From Thermoleophilia bacterium (GTDB lineage Bacteria; Actinomycetota; Thermoleophilia; Gaiellales; Gaiellaceae), in NCBI GenBank assembly GCA_016844515.1, contig JAERMP010000001.1, forward strand, positions 1 through 47,903: DNA of 47,903 bases, read 5' to 3'. The notes beneath the pieces are model-generated. The model was not told the origin of the DNA, ran no database searches, and saw only the letters and a program-made list of their open reading frames with translations. The translations under genes and the position numbers were made by a program. Shown one piece after another: positions 24,792 through 35,000 of this stretch; within the stretch, counting starts at the first letter, position 1; every line of letters starts with the position of its first letter.

Positions 24792-25531
24792 GCTGCCGCC
24801 ACCAGGTCGCGCATCGGGAAGGCGCGCACACGGTCGCTGCCGCCGAGCACGCCGAGCAGCTCGGCAAGCGCGAGGCGCTCGTGCTCGTCCATCTCTGCGT
24901 GATGGAGCATGATCCCGACCGGTGTGCTCCCGGCAACCGCAACCGCATTCGCGAGGAGCTCTCCGACACCGTCGCGCCCGAGCCTCGCACCGGCGCGCTT
25001 CGCAAACCAGTCGACCGAGACCGAAAGCTCATCGAGCCCGCTCAGGCCCAACGGCTCCGCTGTTCGGTCGCGCGAGAGCACACGCACTCCGAGCTCGATG
25101 AGACACTCTCCGGTCGTCGCGCTGCAGCGGTTCCACGGGGGAGTGAAGATCGGATCGACCCAGCCGTCGAGCCGCTCCTTAAGGCGTGAGAGCCCGTGCT
25201 CGATGTCGCGGTGTTGAAAGACCCGATCTCGCGACAGTCCGAATTCGCACGTCCGCCCGGCTAGCTCGTGGTTGCGGTGCGTGAACCCGTGCTGGTGCAC
25301 GCCGAGCTTTGCGCCTGAGCGGAGCAGCGCACGCAGCTCCCGTACCAGTGGCGTCCTGAGCTCGCAAGGGATCACGGCGAGATCCAGCGGAAGCTCGTAC
25401 GAGGAGAAGAGACCGAGGAGGGCGAACAGCCGATCGTCGGACCAGCCGACATCGTCGTCACGGAAGAAGACCGCGATCTCGTGCGAGCCCTCGTCGAGGG
25501 TGCGACGCAGCGGATCGAGCCATCCATTCAT
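24788..25531 (-). CDS. Polysaccharide deacetylase-like protein
   Basis: 247 residues from ATG 25531 (overlap with the preceding stop). The sequence IAVFFRDDDVGWSDDRLFAL, LAVIPCELRTPLV, GVHQHGFTHRNHE and FTPPWNRCS follow the order of NodB-homology motifs: a metal-binding Asp-Asp early, the His-x-x-x-His-like pair (HQHGFTH) and an Arg/Pro-Trp motif. The late GIMLHHAEMD supplies the catalytic His region. The family removes N- or O-acetyl groups from cell-surface polysaccharides. No signal peptide is visible, so it may act on cytosolic lipid-linked intermediates, or a non-standard route applies. It lies within the glycan operon. Confidence 0.7.
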   Translation of the reverse strand: MNGWLDPLRRTLDEGSHEIAVFFRDDDVGWSDDRLFALLGLFSSYELPLDLAVIPCELRTPLVRELRALLRSGAKLGVHQHGFTHRNHELAGRTCEFGLSRDRVFQHRDIEHGLSRLKERLDGWVDPIFTPPWNRCSATTGECLIELGVRVLSRDRTAEPLGLSGLDELSVSVDWFAKRAGARLGRDGVGELLANAVAVAGSTPVGIMLHHAEMDEHERLALAELLGVLGGSDRVRAFPMRDLVAAA

Positions 25532-26682
25532 GCAGCAACACCTGCCCGGCTGAGGTCGGCCAGGAGCTCCGCAGAGCGTCCTGCCCCGTCGAGGTCGAGG
25601 TCGAGCAGGCGGGGCCGGAACGAGCGCGCTGCGCAGATCTCGGCTGCGAGCGTCTCGGGATCGAGACGTTCGGCGTCGAGCGTCCTCAGCATGCCGAGCT
25701 CCTCCAGCCTTCCGGCGCGACGCGCCTGCTCGTTCTCCCGGCCCCCGGCGAACGGCACGACAATTGCGGATATACCGGTCGCGAGCAAATCGAGGGCGGT
25801 GTTGTACCCACATTGGCTGACCGAGACGGACGCTGATGCCAGCTCGGCCCGCAAGTCAGGCACCGCGCGGAGCAACTCGAGTCCCGGCACGCCCCGGACT
25901 GCGACCCGGAGCGACTCCCAGGCGCGTTCCGGGAGAAACGGCCCGGCGAGCACTCGCAGCTCGAGCCCCTCCCGTGCGAGCAGCGGCTGCGCCGCGATCG
26001 CGGCGCGCAGGAGCGGCTCGCCGACGAGCCCGCCGCCGACCGAGACGACGACGCGCGGCTCGCGTGCGGCCGGCACGGGTGGTGGCCCTCCGGTCACGAA
26101 GCCCGTGTAGTGGACGGGCACGCGAAGGGGCGTCTGTGGCGCGAACGACTCCTCGAGCCGCGCCACGCGCGGGTCTGCGTGGACAAGCACGGCGTCGAGG
26201 TAGAGGTTGGCGAGCATACTTGCGCGCTCGTCATGCGCCTCCTGGTCCCTGCGATCGGTCACCAGCACGTCGCGCAGGCTGCACGCGACGAAAGCTCCAG
26301 CCGCCCGAGCCTCGTCGAGCAGCGAGATCAGCTCGCCGCTCAGCTTCTTGCGGCCGAACGGGAACAGCTCGACCAGAACGACATCCGGGCGGAGCCGGCG
26401 GAATGCGTCGAGGACGGTGCTCTGGCGGAGCACAAGGGCGTCGGCAACGGAGCGATGGGAGTGACTGACGAGGCTGCCGTCGGCCGCCATGCCGACAGGG
26501 GGCAGGAGGGCGAGTTCGACCCCGGCGGGCGGCGCCAGCCCTGGAGGAAGAGCTCCGCCGCTGAGGATGACGACCCGGAAGCGCTCGCGCAGCGCCTGGG
26601 CGAGAGCAAACGAGCGGACGAGATGCCCCGTCCCAAGGGAGTGATGGCAATGCATCAAGAGGCGCGGGCGATACTCACCCAT
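25528..26682 (-). CDS. MurG-like glycosyltransferase (COG4671-type)
   Basis: 384 residues from ATG 26682, which overlaps the kinase gene by eight bases; a TTG at 26697 is less likely. GT-B fold: N-terminal HCHHSLGTGHLVRSFALAQA acceptor domain and C-terminal donor domain with VVSVGGGLVGEPLL, CGYNTALDLLATGISAIVVP and GGRENEQARRAGRLEELG. This matches predicted GT28/MurG-like transferases. A paralogue lies at 38391-39632. It probably adds a sugar to a lipid-linked or soluble acceptor inside the cell. Donor and acceptor are unknown. Confidence 0.8.
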   Translation of the reverse strand: MGEYRPRLLMHCHHSLGTGHLVRSFALAQALRERFRVVILSGGALPPGLAPPAGVELALLPPVGMAADGSLVSHSHRSVADALVLRQSTVLDAFRRLRPDVVLVELFPFGRKKLSGELISLLDEARAAGAFVACSLRDVLVTDRRDQEAHDERASMLANLYLDAVLVHADPRVARLEESFAPQTPLRVPVHYTGFVTGGPPPVPAAREPRVVVSVGGGLVGEPLLRAAIAAQPLLAREGLELRVLAGPFLPERAWESLRVAVRGVPGLELLRAVPDLRAELASASVSVSQCGYNTALDLLATGISAIVVPFAGGRENEQARRAGRLEELGMLRTLDAERLDPETLAAEICAARSFRPRLLDLDLDGAGRSAELLADLSRAGVAA

Positions 26683-27931
26683 GGCGGGCCCCCACAACGG
26701 TAAGACCCTCGTCGAGCAGGGCGCCGAGCTGCCGTAGCTCTGCGGTGCGGACCCGGTTGATTGCCCGCACGCAACGTTCCCCTAGGAGCGCCGCAGCCGT
26801 GTACCAGCGCAGCTCGTCGGGCTCGGGGAGGACGGTCACGTCTTCGTAGCCGACGAGGAACGACGCTGCAAGGGCTCGCTCCAGGGACGGCGAGAGCGTC
26901 CTCGTGACGCGGCTGCAGCGAAGCGCGGCGAGCAGGCTGCCGAGCTCCGCCGCAGCCGGGCCGCGAGACACCTGGTCGAGGTCGACGAGAGCGATGCGCC
27001 CGTTGTCGAGCAGGGCGTTCTTCAGATGGGCGTCGCCGTGGAGGCACGCATCGCGACCCGGCGCGAGATGGGTGCCTGTGAGCGCGTCGGCGAGCCGGAG
27101 CGCGCGGCCGGCGAGGTCGGGACGGGCCCGTGCGACGAGCGCAGCGGCGGTGTGGACGCGCTCCGGACCGAGGCGCGTGAAGCGCTGCCCGTCGGGGGCA
27201 GGCAGGCCGTGCAGCCGCGCGAGGCCGGCGCCGAGCCGACGGAACATCGTCGTTCGCTCCGGGCCGTCGACCGCGTCTGCTCGTCGTCCGTCGACCGGCT
27301 CGACGAGCAGGAGACGTTCCGGAGCCGCGTAGGCGAGCGCCCGGGGCAGGCGCAGGCGCCGATCGGCCGGGTCGAGGCTCGCCGTGAGGGACTCGTGGAC
27401 GAGGAGCGAGCGGGCGCCCGCGTCATCCGCGTAGAGCTTCGCGTAGGCGATCGCGCTGCCCTGCCCGTCTGCGCAGCGAAACGTCGCCGCCTTCTCAGGC
27501 GCGTAGGCCGCGAGAGTCGTCTCCGCTACATGCGAGCCCAGCAACGCGGCAAGAGCCCGGTTGTCAGCATGGACGTGTGGCAGCGCGGCAAGCTTGCGGT
27601 CGTTCGGGAACGTCCAGAAGACGGTGCCCAGCGCGGCATCGTGCGCGACGCCAGGGAGTGGCGGCGTCCCGACGGCCGTGGGCGCGGCTCGCTCGTACGC
27701 TGCAATGCTGCCGCCATCGGTGAAGACGCGGGCTGCAACGAGCCAAGAGCGCCCGGCGGCTTGGACGCGGAAGACCGCGCGCAGGCTCTCGCCGACACGG
27801 TACTTGGCCCGTGCCCTTTCGCAGCCGGCGATCTCGGTTCCGAGCACACGCGTGAGGCGCTCGCCGGTCTCCGCCGGGTCGAGCAGGCTGTCGCGCTGCG
27901 GCAGCGCCGGATCGTATGCGAGCCCGGTCAT
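26675..27931 (-). CDS. APH-like phosphotransferase (aminoglycoside phosphotransferase/choline kinase fold)
   Basis: 418 residues from ATG 27931 (overlap with the heparinase stop). The kinase fold is shown by CLHGDAHLKNALLDNGRIAL (Brenner motif His-Gly-Asp...Asn at ~297) and the following VDLDQVSRGPAAAELGSLL (DFG-like metal site, here Asp-Leu-Asp). The N-terminal YRVGESLRAVFRVQAAGRSW and WTFPNDRKLAALPHVHADNR have counterparts in the kinase domain fused to the ABC exporter in the same operon (YVPGRRALVRYSV, VPLDPELPILAQ). I take the two as paralogues. The likely substrate is a sugar, lipid or small cell-surface precursor, not an antibiotic, given the operon. Confidence 0.75.
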   Translation of the reverse strand: MTGLAYDPALPQRDSLLDPAETGERLTRVLGTEIAGCERARAKYRVGESLRAVFRVQAAGRSWLVAARVFTDGGSIAAYERAAPTAVGTPPLPGVAHDAALGTVFWTFPNDRKLAALPHVHADNRALAALLGSHVAETTLAAYAPEKAATFRCADGQGSAIAYAKLYADDAGARSLLVHESLTASLDPADRRLRLPRALAYAAPERLLLVEPVDGRRADAVDGPERTTMFRRLGAGLARLHGLPAPDGQRFTRLGPERVHTAAALVARARPDLAGRALRLADALTGTHLAPGRDACLHGDAHLKNALLDNGRIALVDLDQVSRGPAAAELGSLLAALRCSRVTRTLSPSLERALAASFLVGYEDVTVLPEPDELRWYTAAALLGERCVRAINRVRTAELRQLGALLDEGLTVVGARHG

Positions 27932-29673
27932 CCCGCTGCCCGCCGCATGAGCCGTGGCCGATCGAGCGACACCTGATCGACCCAGGCATCTGTGCGAACC
28001 TCGACGCCGTCGCCGCTCCGGACGAGGACGGGCGTCGGCGCGCCCTCCTCGCGCGGCATCACGAGGGTCAGGAACGTGGCGGCAAGCGCCTCGACGGCGA
28101 TCGAGACGACGGGTGCCACACACTTGACGCCGTACTCGGGCGCGACCCACCCGGACTCGAGTTGGATCTCCAACTCGGCAGCGAAGACGAGCGCCAGCCC
28201 CGGCGCCCGTACCGCCGCTCCGACGACTTCGGTTCGTCCCCATGTCTCCGCCGCGAGATGGAAGCGGAGGTCATAGCGATGGCGTCGCCCACCAACGAGG
28301 ACGTCTTCGATCAGCCAGTACTCGTCGGCGACGAACGCAATTCGCCGGGTATGGACTGCGTCGTAACACGAGCTCCGAACCTCGCCGACAACGATTTCGA
28401 GACCCGGTGCGGCGCTGCTCGAGACGAGACTGCACTCGGCGGCCTTGCCCTTCGGCTTGCCGCGGCGGTAGGGGGTCTGGTCGAGCCCGTCGACGCAGAC
28501 CGTGTTGTGGGCTGCGGTGCTCTTGAACCAGCGGCGGAGGTTCGGCTCGCCCTCGGCATAGGTGTATCGGCCTGGGTCGACGATGAGCGGTCGGCCGCCT
28601 GCTGCGACCTCGACGCTGAGCGCGTCGTAGTGCCCGTGACCGCCGTCCCCGAGTGGTCCGCAGTCGAAGATCAGGAAGCGCTCGTCACGGAAGTCGGCCC
28701 GTTCGCCCCAGCCGCTCCGTTGAACGACGTATCCCCCGAGTGGGAAGTTCGCGTGGCGTCGTGCAGGCGGGTCGCCGGCGGAGCCTGCCGTCGCGGCGTA
28801 GAGGAAGTCGGATCGCCCGAGCTGCTCGGCAGCGAATGCGAGCACATCGTCGTACCGTCCACTGTCGGAGTCTGAGAGCGCCGGGATCTCCCCGTCGGGC
28901 CGGTGGCAGTGGAGCGCAAACTCACAGGCGGCCGTTAGGCGCTCGTCGTACCCGTCGGGAAGGACGAGCCCGTGATCGACGGCGTTCGCCCGAGCGCCGA
29001 GGAACGAGCGCAGCGCGATCAGGTGGTAGTGCGTCGAGCGCTCCCGGTGCACTCCGTCGGGGAGCACGTCCGCGAGGAGGTTGTGGCCGAGCTCGTCGAG
29101 CGCCTCCTGGGCCGAGATCCCGGTGTCGACCTCGGGAAGCGCCAGCGAGACGAGGAGGAGGGCATAGAGCTCGAGGGTGCGGTGGTTGCGCTCCGGCGTC
29201 AGGTGCTCCTGGATGAATCGCCCCTGATCGGCCAGGCTGTCGAGGAGCTCGCTCTCGAATTCGGGGGAGAGGCCGCGGAACGACGAGGCGGAGGCGAACG
29301 CGTCCCACGCATAGACCCAGTTCTGAATCCGTCGAGCGCAGACGTCGCTCGAGTCCTCGCCGACCGGCACCTGCTCGCTGAACGAGCCCACGAGCCCCTC
29401 CCAGGCGCGCAGATAGCGCTGATCGCTCGACACCACGAATGCGTGCGCCAGATCGAGCCCGAAGTAGAACTTCGTCCACTCGATCCGCCACTCCTCGTCT
29501 GCCGGCAGGCGGAGATCGTGCCAGTCAGGTGTCCGACCAAGGTCGAGCGTGATGCCGCAATGAGTGAACTTTCCAGCCGCCACCGCGTCGGCGACGGCGA
29601 TGCTGCGGTGGGCGTGGGCAATCACGCAACGGACGCTGCGCGGCCGGAGCGGGGCGGCGACGCGGGCGGTCAT
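27928..29673 (-). CDS. Heparinase II/III-like polysaccharide lyase
   Basis: 581 residues from ATG 29673 (overlap with the glycosyltransferase stop). An alpha-toroid N-terminal half (ARRIQNWVYAWDAFASASSF, ERNHRTLELYALLLV, HRERSTHYHLIALRSFL) is followed by a beta-sandwich with FPLGGYVVQRSGWGER, DGGHGHYDALSVEVAAGGRP, VDPGRYTYAEG and STAAHNTVCVDGLDQ. These are the hallmarks of heparinase II/III family lyases, including the His and Tyr residues that cleave uronate-containing polysaccharide. No export signal is obvious at the N-terminus. In biosynthetic clusters such lyases trim or edit the nascent polymer; WcaM/WssF-like placement is the analogy. This suggests the operon's product contains uronic acid. 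Confidence 0.85.
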   Translation of the reverse strand: MTARVAAPLRPRSVRCVIAHAHRSIAVADAVAAGKFTHCGITLDLGRTPDWHDLRLPADEEWRIEWTKFYFGLDLAHAFVVSSDQRYLRAWEGLVGSFSEQVPVGEDSSDVCARRIQNWVYAWDAFASASSFRGLSPEFESELLDSLADQGRFIQEHLTPERNHRTLELYALLLVSLALPEVDTGISAQEALDELGHNLLADVLPDGVHRERSTHYHLIALRSFLGARANAVDHGLVLPDGYDERLTAACEFALHCHRPDGEIPALSDSDSGRYDDVLAFAAEQLGRSDFLYAATAGSAGDPPARRHANFPLGGYVVQRSGWGERADFRDERFLIFDCGPLGDGGHGHYDALSVEVAAGGRPLIVDPGRYTYAEGEPNLRRWFKSTAAHNTVCVDGLDQTPYRRGKPKGKAAECSLVSSSAAPGLEIVVGEVRSSCYDAVHTRRIAFVADEYWLIEDVLVGGRRHRYDLRFHLAAETWGRTEVVGAAVRAPGLALVFAAELEIQLESGWVAPEYGVKCVAPVVSIAVEALAATFLTLVMPREEGAPTPVLVRSGDGVEVRTDAWVDQVSLDRPRLMRRAAG

Positions 29674-30971
29674 GCCGCCACCTGAAAGAGCTCTGCCAGC
29701 CGGCGCCCCAACTCGGAGCCGTCGAATCTCTCTCGCACTGTCACCTGTCCCGCCCGGCCGAGCCGTGCGGCCAGCTCCGGATCGTGATGCAGCCGAAGAA
29801 TCGCTTCGGTGAGCGCAGCCGCGTCGTCTGGCGGAACGAGCAGGCCGTTCACCTCGTTCTCGACCAGCTCCGGAATGCCGGACACGCCGGTTGTCACAAC
29901 GGGCACGCCGCAGGCCATCGCCTCGACGAGGACATTCGGAATCCCGTCGCGATCGCCGCTCGCGACCAGACGGCAGGGAAGGCAGAAGGCTGTCGCACGC
30001 CGGTAGTGCTCGAGCAACCCGGCCTGCGCCATCGGCCCCGGGAGTGCGACGTGTCCGCCGAGGTCGTGGATGGCGAGACTGCGCCGGATCGCCTCCGAGC
30101 TCTCGCCTTCCTCGCCGACGATCGTGGCGACGAACGGTACCGTGCGATCGCGAAGGGCTCTACAGGCCTCGACGAGGACGTCGAAACCCTTCTTCTCAAC
30201 GAGGCGCCCGACCGCGAGCAGCTCGAGCCGGCCGTTGCGCGACGGGTTCTCGGGCGCAGAGGCGAGCAGTCTCTCGAGGTCTGCGTTGAGGCCGTGGTAC
30301 ACGAGATGCACGACCGCGTCGGGAGCGAAGGCCTTCAGATGATGCAGGTTCGCCTCCGTACAGGTGACCGCGAAGCGCGCCGCGAGCAGCTTTCGGCGCA
30401 GCAGCCCGCCAGGGTTGAGCGCCGTCTCGTAGATGTCCTTCGCATGCCCGGTGAACGAGAAGGGCAGCCCTGTGATCAGCGAGGAGAGCCAGGCAACCGT
30501 CGTCGTCGAGTGCGCGAAGTGTGCGTGGAGGTGACGGATCCGTGGGTCGGCGAGCAACCGATCGGCGAGCTCGACTGCCTGCAGCAGCTCCTTGGCGAGT
30601 TTCTTCCGCGGCGCCGACCAGGCCGAAGGGCGGGCGCGCACCGACTGCGCCACGGCGGCAGCGAGAGCGCGGCTGAGCCCGACGGGTCGCCGCCTGGCGA
30701 CACGAGCGAGCGCCGGCAGGAAAGGCGGCAGGTTCGACCGCAGCCAGGCGAGAAACGGCGTGCCCGAAACGGAGGCCGTCGACAGCAGGTACTCTGGACG
30801 GACGTCGATTCGGTCGACGACCGCGTGCCGGGTCTGCTCGTCCGGATGCTTGAGAACGAACAGGCGAAGTGGCACGCCAGCCTGCTCCAGCCGGCTGATC
30901 TCGCTCGCAATGAAGAGCTCCGACAGACGCGGATAGCCCTTCAGCAGATAGGCGATCGTCGGCTCAGCCAT
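29670..30971 (-). CDS. GT4-family glycosyltransferase
   Basis: 433 residues from ATG 30971 (eight-base overlap with the previous gene). GT-B fold with the GT4 C-terminal donor site: LLAVGRLVEKKGFDVLVEAC, the retaining-enzyme catalytic region CLPCRLVASGDRDGIPNVLV and VEAMACGVPVVTTGVSGIPE (Glu-x7-Glu). The N-terminal half contains LHAHFAHSTTTVAWLSSLIT and SFTGHAKDIYE, found in surface-polysaccharide GT4 enzymes. It transfers a sugar from a nucleotide donor in the cytosol. It is similar in overall layout to the next GT4 upstream, suggesting an old duplication. Confidence 0.9.
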   Translation of the reverse strand: MAEPTIAYLLKGYPRLSELFIASEISRLEQAGVPLRLFVLKHPDEQTRHAVVDRIDVRPEYLLSTASVSGTPFLAWLRSNLPPFLPALARVARRRPVGLSRALAAAVAQSVRARPSAWSAPRKKLAKELLQAVELADRLLADPRIRHLHAHFAHSTTTVAWLSSLITGLPFSFTGHAKDIYETALNPGGLLRRKLLAARFAVTCTEANLHHLKAFAPDAVVHLVYHGLNADLERLLASAPENPSRNGRLELLAVGRLVEKKGFDVLVEACRALRDRTVPFVATIVGEEGESSEAIRRSLAIHDLGGHVALPGPMAQAGLLEHYRRATAFCLPCRLVASGDRDGIPNVLVEAMACGVPVVTTGVSGIPELVENEVNGLLVPPDDAAALTEAILRLHHDPELAARLGRAGQVTVRERFDGSELGRRLAELFQVAA

Positions 30972-32031
30972 ACGCCAGCTCCAGACGACGGACGAAGCCG
31001 GCCGCGCAGCGGTCGAGCTCGAACCGGGCCTCGGCGAGCTGCCGCCCGGCCCGGCCAAGCCGCTCCCGCCGCGCGGGGTCGGCTGCGAGGGTCGCGATCG
31101 CCTGGGACAGGGCTGCCGGGTCTCCGGGCGGAACCAGCAGGCCGGTCCCGCCGTCGTGGACGGCCGAGCCGATCGCGGCGATGTCGCTTGCCACCACCAC
31201 CCTCGCGCTCGCAAGCGCTTCGAGCACAACGTTCGGAAGTCCGTCGCGATCGCCCTCCTCGTCCTCGACGGAGGGGACTACAACGACATGCGCTGCCGCG
31301 TACTCCGCAGGCAGCTCGGCGTGCGTGAGCGGACCGACGAGCTGAGCCCGGTCGCCGAGACCGGCGCGCGTGACGGCCGCAGTGAGCCGGTCGCGCTCCG
31401 GTCCGTCGCCCACGATCCGGAGAGAGAACGGCACTCTGAGTAGGCTGGCCGCTTCGATCAGGACGTCGAAGCCTTTCTTGGCGACGAGGCGTCCTACCGC
31501 CAGCAGGCGCAGGGATCCGGGTGGCGGGGGGAGTGAAGAGAAGCGTTGCAGGTCGACCCCGTGGGGGATCAGATCCGCGTGGCCGCCGAGCCCCGCGAGA
31601 TCTGCCGCAACGTCGGGATTGCAGGCGATCACGCACGTAGCCGCACTCAGTCTCGCCCCGAGCTCCGCTGCGCCGACCTTGCGCGCGTCCTTCGCGTGCA
31701 CGCTGAAGCCGAACGGAACGCCGAGAAGGCCCGCGGCGCGCTCGGCGACCGCAGCCGGGGTGTGGGCGAAGTAGGCGTGGACGGCGTCGACCTCCGGCGC
31801 CCGTCTCGCCACCTCCGCCGCCTGCTCGTCGGTCGTACCGGGCGGCAGCACCTCGACGAGGTCGAGCAGACGCCGCGCGTCCGGCTGCGCGGGGCCGGGG
31901 TCGCCGGGCTTCGTCGCAAAGATTCCCCGGAGCATGCTGGCGGCCTCGAGCGCGAGCAGCTCGTTGAGCGCGAATGTCTCGGAGCGGCGGGGAAAGCCGC
32001 TCGTGACGACGGCGACCTGCGGTCGCGTCAC
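30964..32031 (-). CDS. GT4-family glycosyltransferase
   Basis: 355 residues from GTG 32031 (GTGA overlap with the exporter-kinase gene). N-terminal VAVVTSGFPRRSETFALNEL, then VHAYFAHTPAAVAE and GFSVHAKDARK; donor domain LLAVGRLVAKKGFDVLIEAA, VPSVEDEEGDRDGLPNVVLE and EALASARVVVASDIAAIGSA (the Glu-x7 motif). The pairs HAYFAHT/HAHFAHS, SVHAKD/TGHAKD and GDRDG(L/I)PNV with the neighbouring GT4 indicate close relatedness. It is shorter by about 80 residues. Acts in the cytosol on a lipid-linked or soluble acceptor. Confidence 0.88.
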   Translation of the reverse strand: MTRPQVAVVTSGFPRRSETFALNELLALEAASMLRGIFATKPGDPGPAQPDARRLLDLVEVLPPGTTDEQAAEVARRAPEVDAVHAYFAHTPAAVAERAAGLLGVPFGFSVHAKDARKVGAAELGARLSAATCVIACNPDVAADLAGLGGHADLIPHGVDLQRFSSLPPPPGSLRLLAVGRLVAKKGFDVLIEAASLLRVPFSLRIVGDGPERDRLTAAVTRAGLGDRAQLVGPLTHAELPAEYAAAHVVVVPSVEDEEGDRDGLPNVVLEALASARVVVASDIAAIGSAVHDGGTGLLVPPGDPAALSQAIATLAADPARRERLGRAGRQLAEARFELDRCAAGFVRRLELAYG

Positions 32032-35000
32032 GGAAGCGCTCCCTCGCGGAGGATCTCGTCGGCGGCGCACAGGATCGATTCGACCCGCGCGGGCCAGTGC
32101 TTCTTCCAGAGCCGAAACGGGCTCGGGGCACGGCGCGCCGTGGCGACCGCAAGCTGCCAGGCGAGGTCGGGCGGCGGGTCGCCGTAGTCCTCCAGGAGCA
32201 CGGCCAACGCCTCGCGAGCTCGCCCGAGGTCGCCCTCGCGGCCGCCGATCAGATTCGCGGCGTAGGAGGCGAGGTCGAGCGACGGAGAAGCCGCGCAGAG
32301 CGCGTCGAAGTCGAGCACCTCGAGCTCGCCGCCGTGTTGCAGCATCTGGCTGACGTTGAAATCGCCGTGAGCCGGTACGAACCTATGATTCACGGGAGCG
32401 GTCGACCGGAGGTGCTCGACCAGGCTCTCGACGAGCAGCTCGGTCGCAGGAGCGAGGCCGGCCGAGAACCACGCCGCCTCGGCCGCTGCGTCGAAGCGCG
32501 CCTCGATCGTCTCAACGCGAAGGCCCGCGGTGGGATGCGTCTGCAGCGAGCGCAGAAACGCGGCTGCCGGCGGCGCCACGTCCACGGCAGCGTCGCGGGG
32601 CACCGGCGTCCCTGGGATCGCAGGCTGGGCCGTCGCTCGGAGCTCAGCCAGCGTGGCTGCGAGCCCGGAGGGACCGAGCCCACGCGACGACGACCACTCG
32701 AGCCCGCGTGCCGCGGCCTCGACCGCAGCGCTCGTCGCGTAGGCCTTGAGCACGTGCCCGTCGAGCCGGAGCGCCGCCGAGCGAGCAGGCCGGTAGGCGA
32801 GGAGCGCCGGCTCCTGCTCGACGGGCCCGAGCGAGATGCCTGCGGCGAGAAGCCGCTGGGCGAGCCGGGCCGTCGGCTGCGCCAGAATCGGCAGCTCCGG
32901 ATCGAGCGGAACGCAGTGGACGAGCGCGCCCGAGGCCCGGTCGACCCCGATCGGCACGCGTACCGGAACACGATCGGCAGCAAGGCGTGCGAGCGGCTCT
33001 GCCAGGCGCAGCGCAGCCGAGAGCTCGAGCCCGGGCGCCACCCTCGCGACAACGTCACACGCACCCTCGTCTAGGCAGACCGAATATCGGACGAGCGCCC
33101 GGCGCCCCGGCACGTACTCGACCTCGCGGATCGAGGCGGACGCGACAGCGGGAGTGTCGAGCGCCCTCTCGATGATCCCTGCGGCGGCTTCCTCGTCGAG
33201 CAATGCGGACAGGGCCGGCAGCCCAGCGTCAGGCGCCGGCACCAGCCGGCGCTTCAAGCGGGGCCGTCGCGAGCTGAGGACGCTCTGCCGGCGCGCGAGC
33301 TCCCGGAACGGGCCCGCGTGCGCCAATAACTCTTCGGGCGCGCCCTGCTCGGCGACGCGTCCCTCCTGGAGCACGACCACCTGCTCTGCTCGGCGCGCGA
33401 GCGCGATCGAGTGGGTGATGAGCAGGACAGTCCGACCGCGCTGGAGCTCGTCGAGGCTCTCGATCAGCTCGGCCTCGGTCGCGGCGTCGAGGCCGGTGGT
33501 GGGCTCGTCCAGAACGAGGATTGCCGGGTTCCGCAGCAGCACCCGGGCGATCCCGATTCGTTGGCGCTGCCCTCCCGAGAGGCCGACGCCGTCGGGGCCG
33601 AGCTCGGTGTCGTACCCCGCCCTGAGCGACTCCACGAAGTCGTGTGCCCGAGCGGCTTTCGCCGCGGCGACGACCTCGTCGCGCGTCGCGTCGACGGCGT
33701 AGGCGATGTTCTCGGCGATCGTGCCCGAGAAGAGCGCCGTGTCCTGAAGCAGGAAACCGACCTGCCGCCGCAGCCAGTCGAGTGGTAGCTCGCGCACGTC
33801 GACGCCATCGATCAAGACTGTCCCAGCGGACGGGTCGTAGAAGCGGGCGATGAGGGCACCGAGTGTCGATTTGCCGGCGCCGGACGGACCGACTACGGCG
33901 ACTCTCGTTCCGGGTGCCACCGTGAGCGAGACGCCGCCAAGCGCCGGCCGGCCGGGCGTGTACCCGAACTCGACGTCACGCAACTCGACGGTGCCGTGCG
34001 CGCGGGCCGGCAGTCCCAGGTCTGACCGTTTGGACTCGCTCAGCGCCTCGTCAGAAGCGAGGACCTCAGCAAGCCGCTCCGCCCGGGCGAAGCTCCTGGA
34101 CGCCTTGCCGGCCTGACGGGCGATATCGCGGAGCGGCCGGTAGGTCTTGCCGGCGTACGAGACGAAGACGACGAGGTCACCCGGGGTGAGCACGCCGGCG
34201 GAGACACGGAAGACGCCGACGACGAGAACGAGTGCGGCCGCGGCCGCGCCGAGCACGTCGACGATGCCCGAGAATCGGGCCTCGACCTGGGCGGCCTCGA
34301 CGCCGATTTCCCTCCGTGCATCGCTTCGGGCAGCGACCTTCTCGTGCTCGAACGTTTCCGACCCGAACGCCTTCACGGCAGCCATCGCCGAGAGCGTCTC
34401 TGCCGCGAGCGACGCGATCTCGCCCTCCTGCGCTCGCTGACGGCGAGCGAGCTTCGTCATCCGGCGGCGGAAGCGAAACGTGACGGCGGCAAGCAGCGGG
34501 ACGACCGCGAGCATGACGAGTGCGAGCAGAGGATCGAGCAGCATCGTCACGGTCGCCATGCCTGCGAGCAGCAGCACGGCAGCCACGATCGTCCAGAGGG
34601 ACTCGGCGAACAACGTGCCGACTGCCGAGACGTCACCGGTGATCCGCGTGACGAGGTCACCCTTGCCGCGGCGATGGTGGTACGCAAGCGAGAGCCGCTG
34701 CAGGTGTGCGTAGACCGCAACCCGCAACTCATGCACGATTCGTTCGGCGGCACGATTGAGTGAGACGTCGGCAATGTAGGCGGAGGCCGCTCCCACGACC
34801 GCTATCCCGAGGACGAGAGCCGCCACGAGCGCGAGGAACGCGGCGTCGCCGGCATTGACGCCTGGGCCTGTGCTGTCGGAGAGCAGCCTGTCGATGACGA
34901 ACTTGAGCGGCCAAGGCTGCGCGAGTTGGGCGAGGGTGAGCACGACGGTTGCCCCGCCGGCACCCGCCAGCGAAGGCCAGTGTCGTGCAATGAACGGTGC

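Noticed and set aside
26675..27931. Aminoglycoside resistance gene
   Set aside because: The fold is APH-like, but the operon context and the paralogue fused to an exporter point to glycan or lipid metabolism; no evidence for antibiotic substrates.
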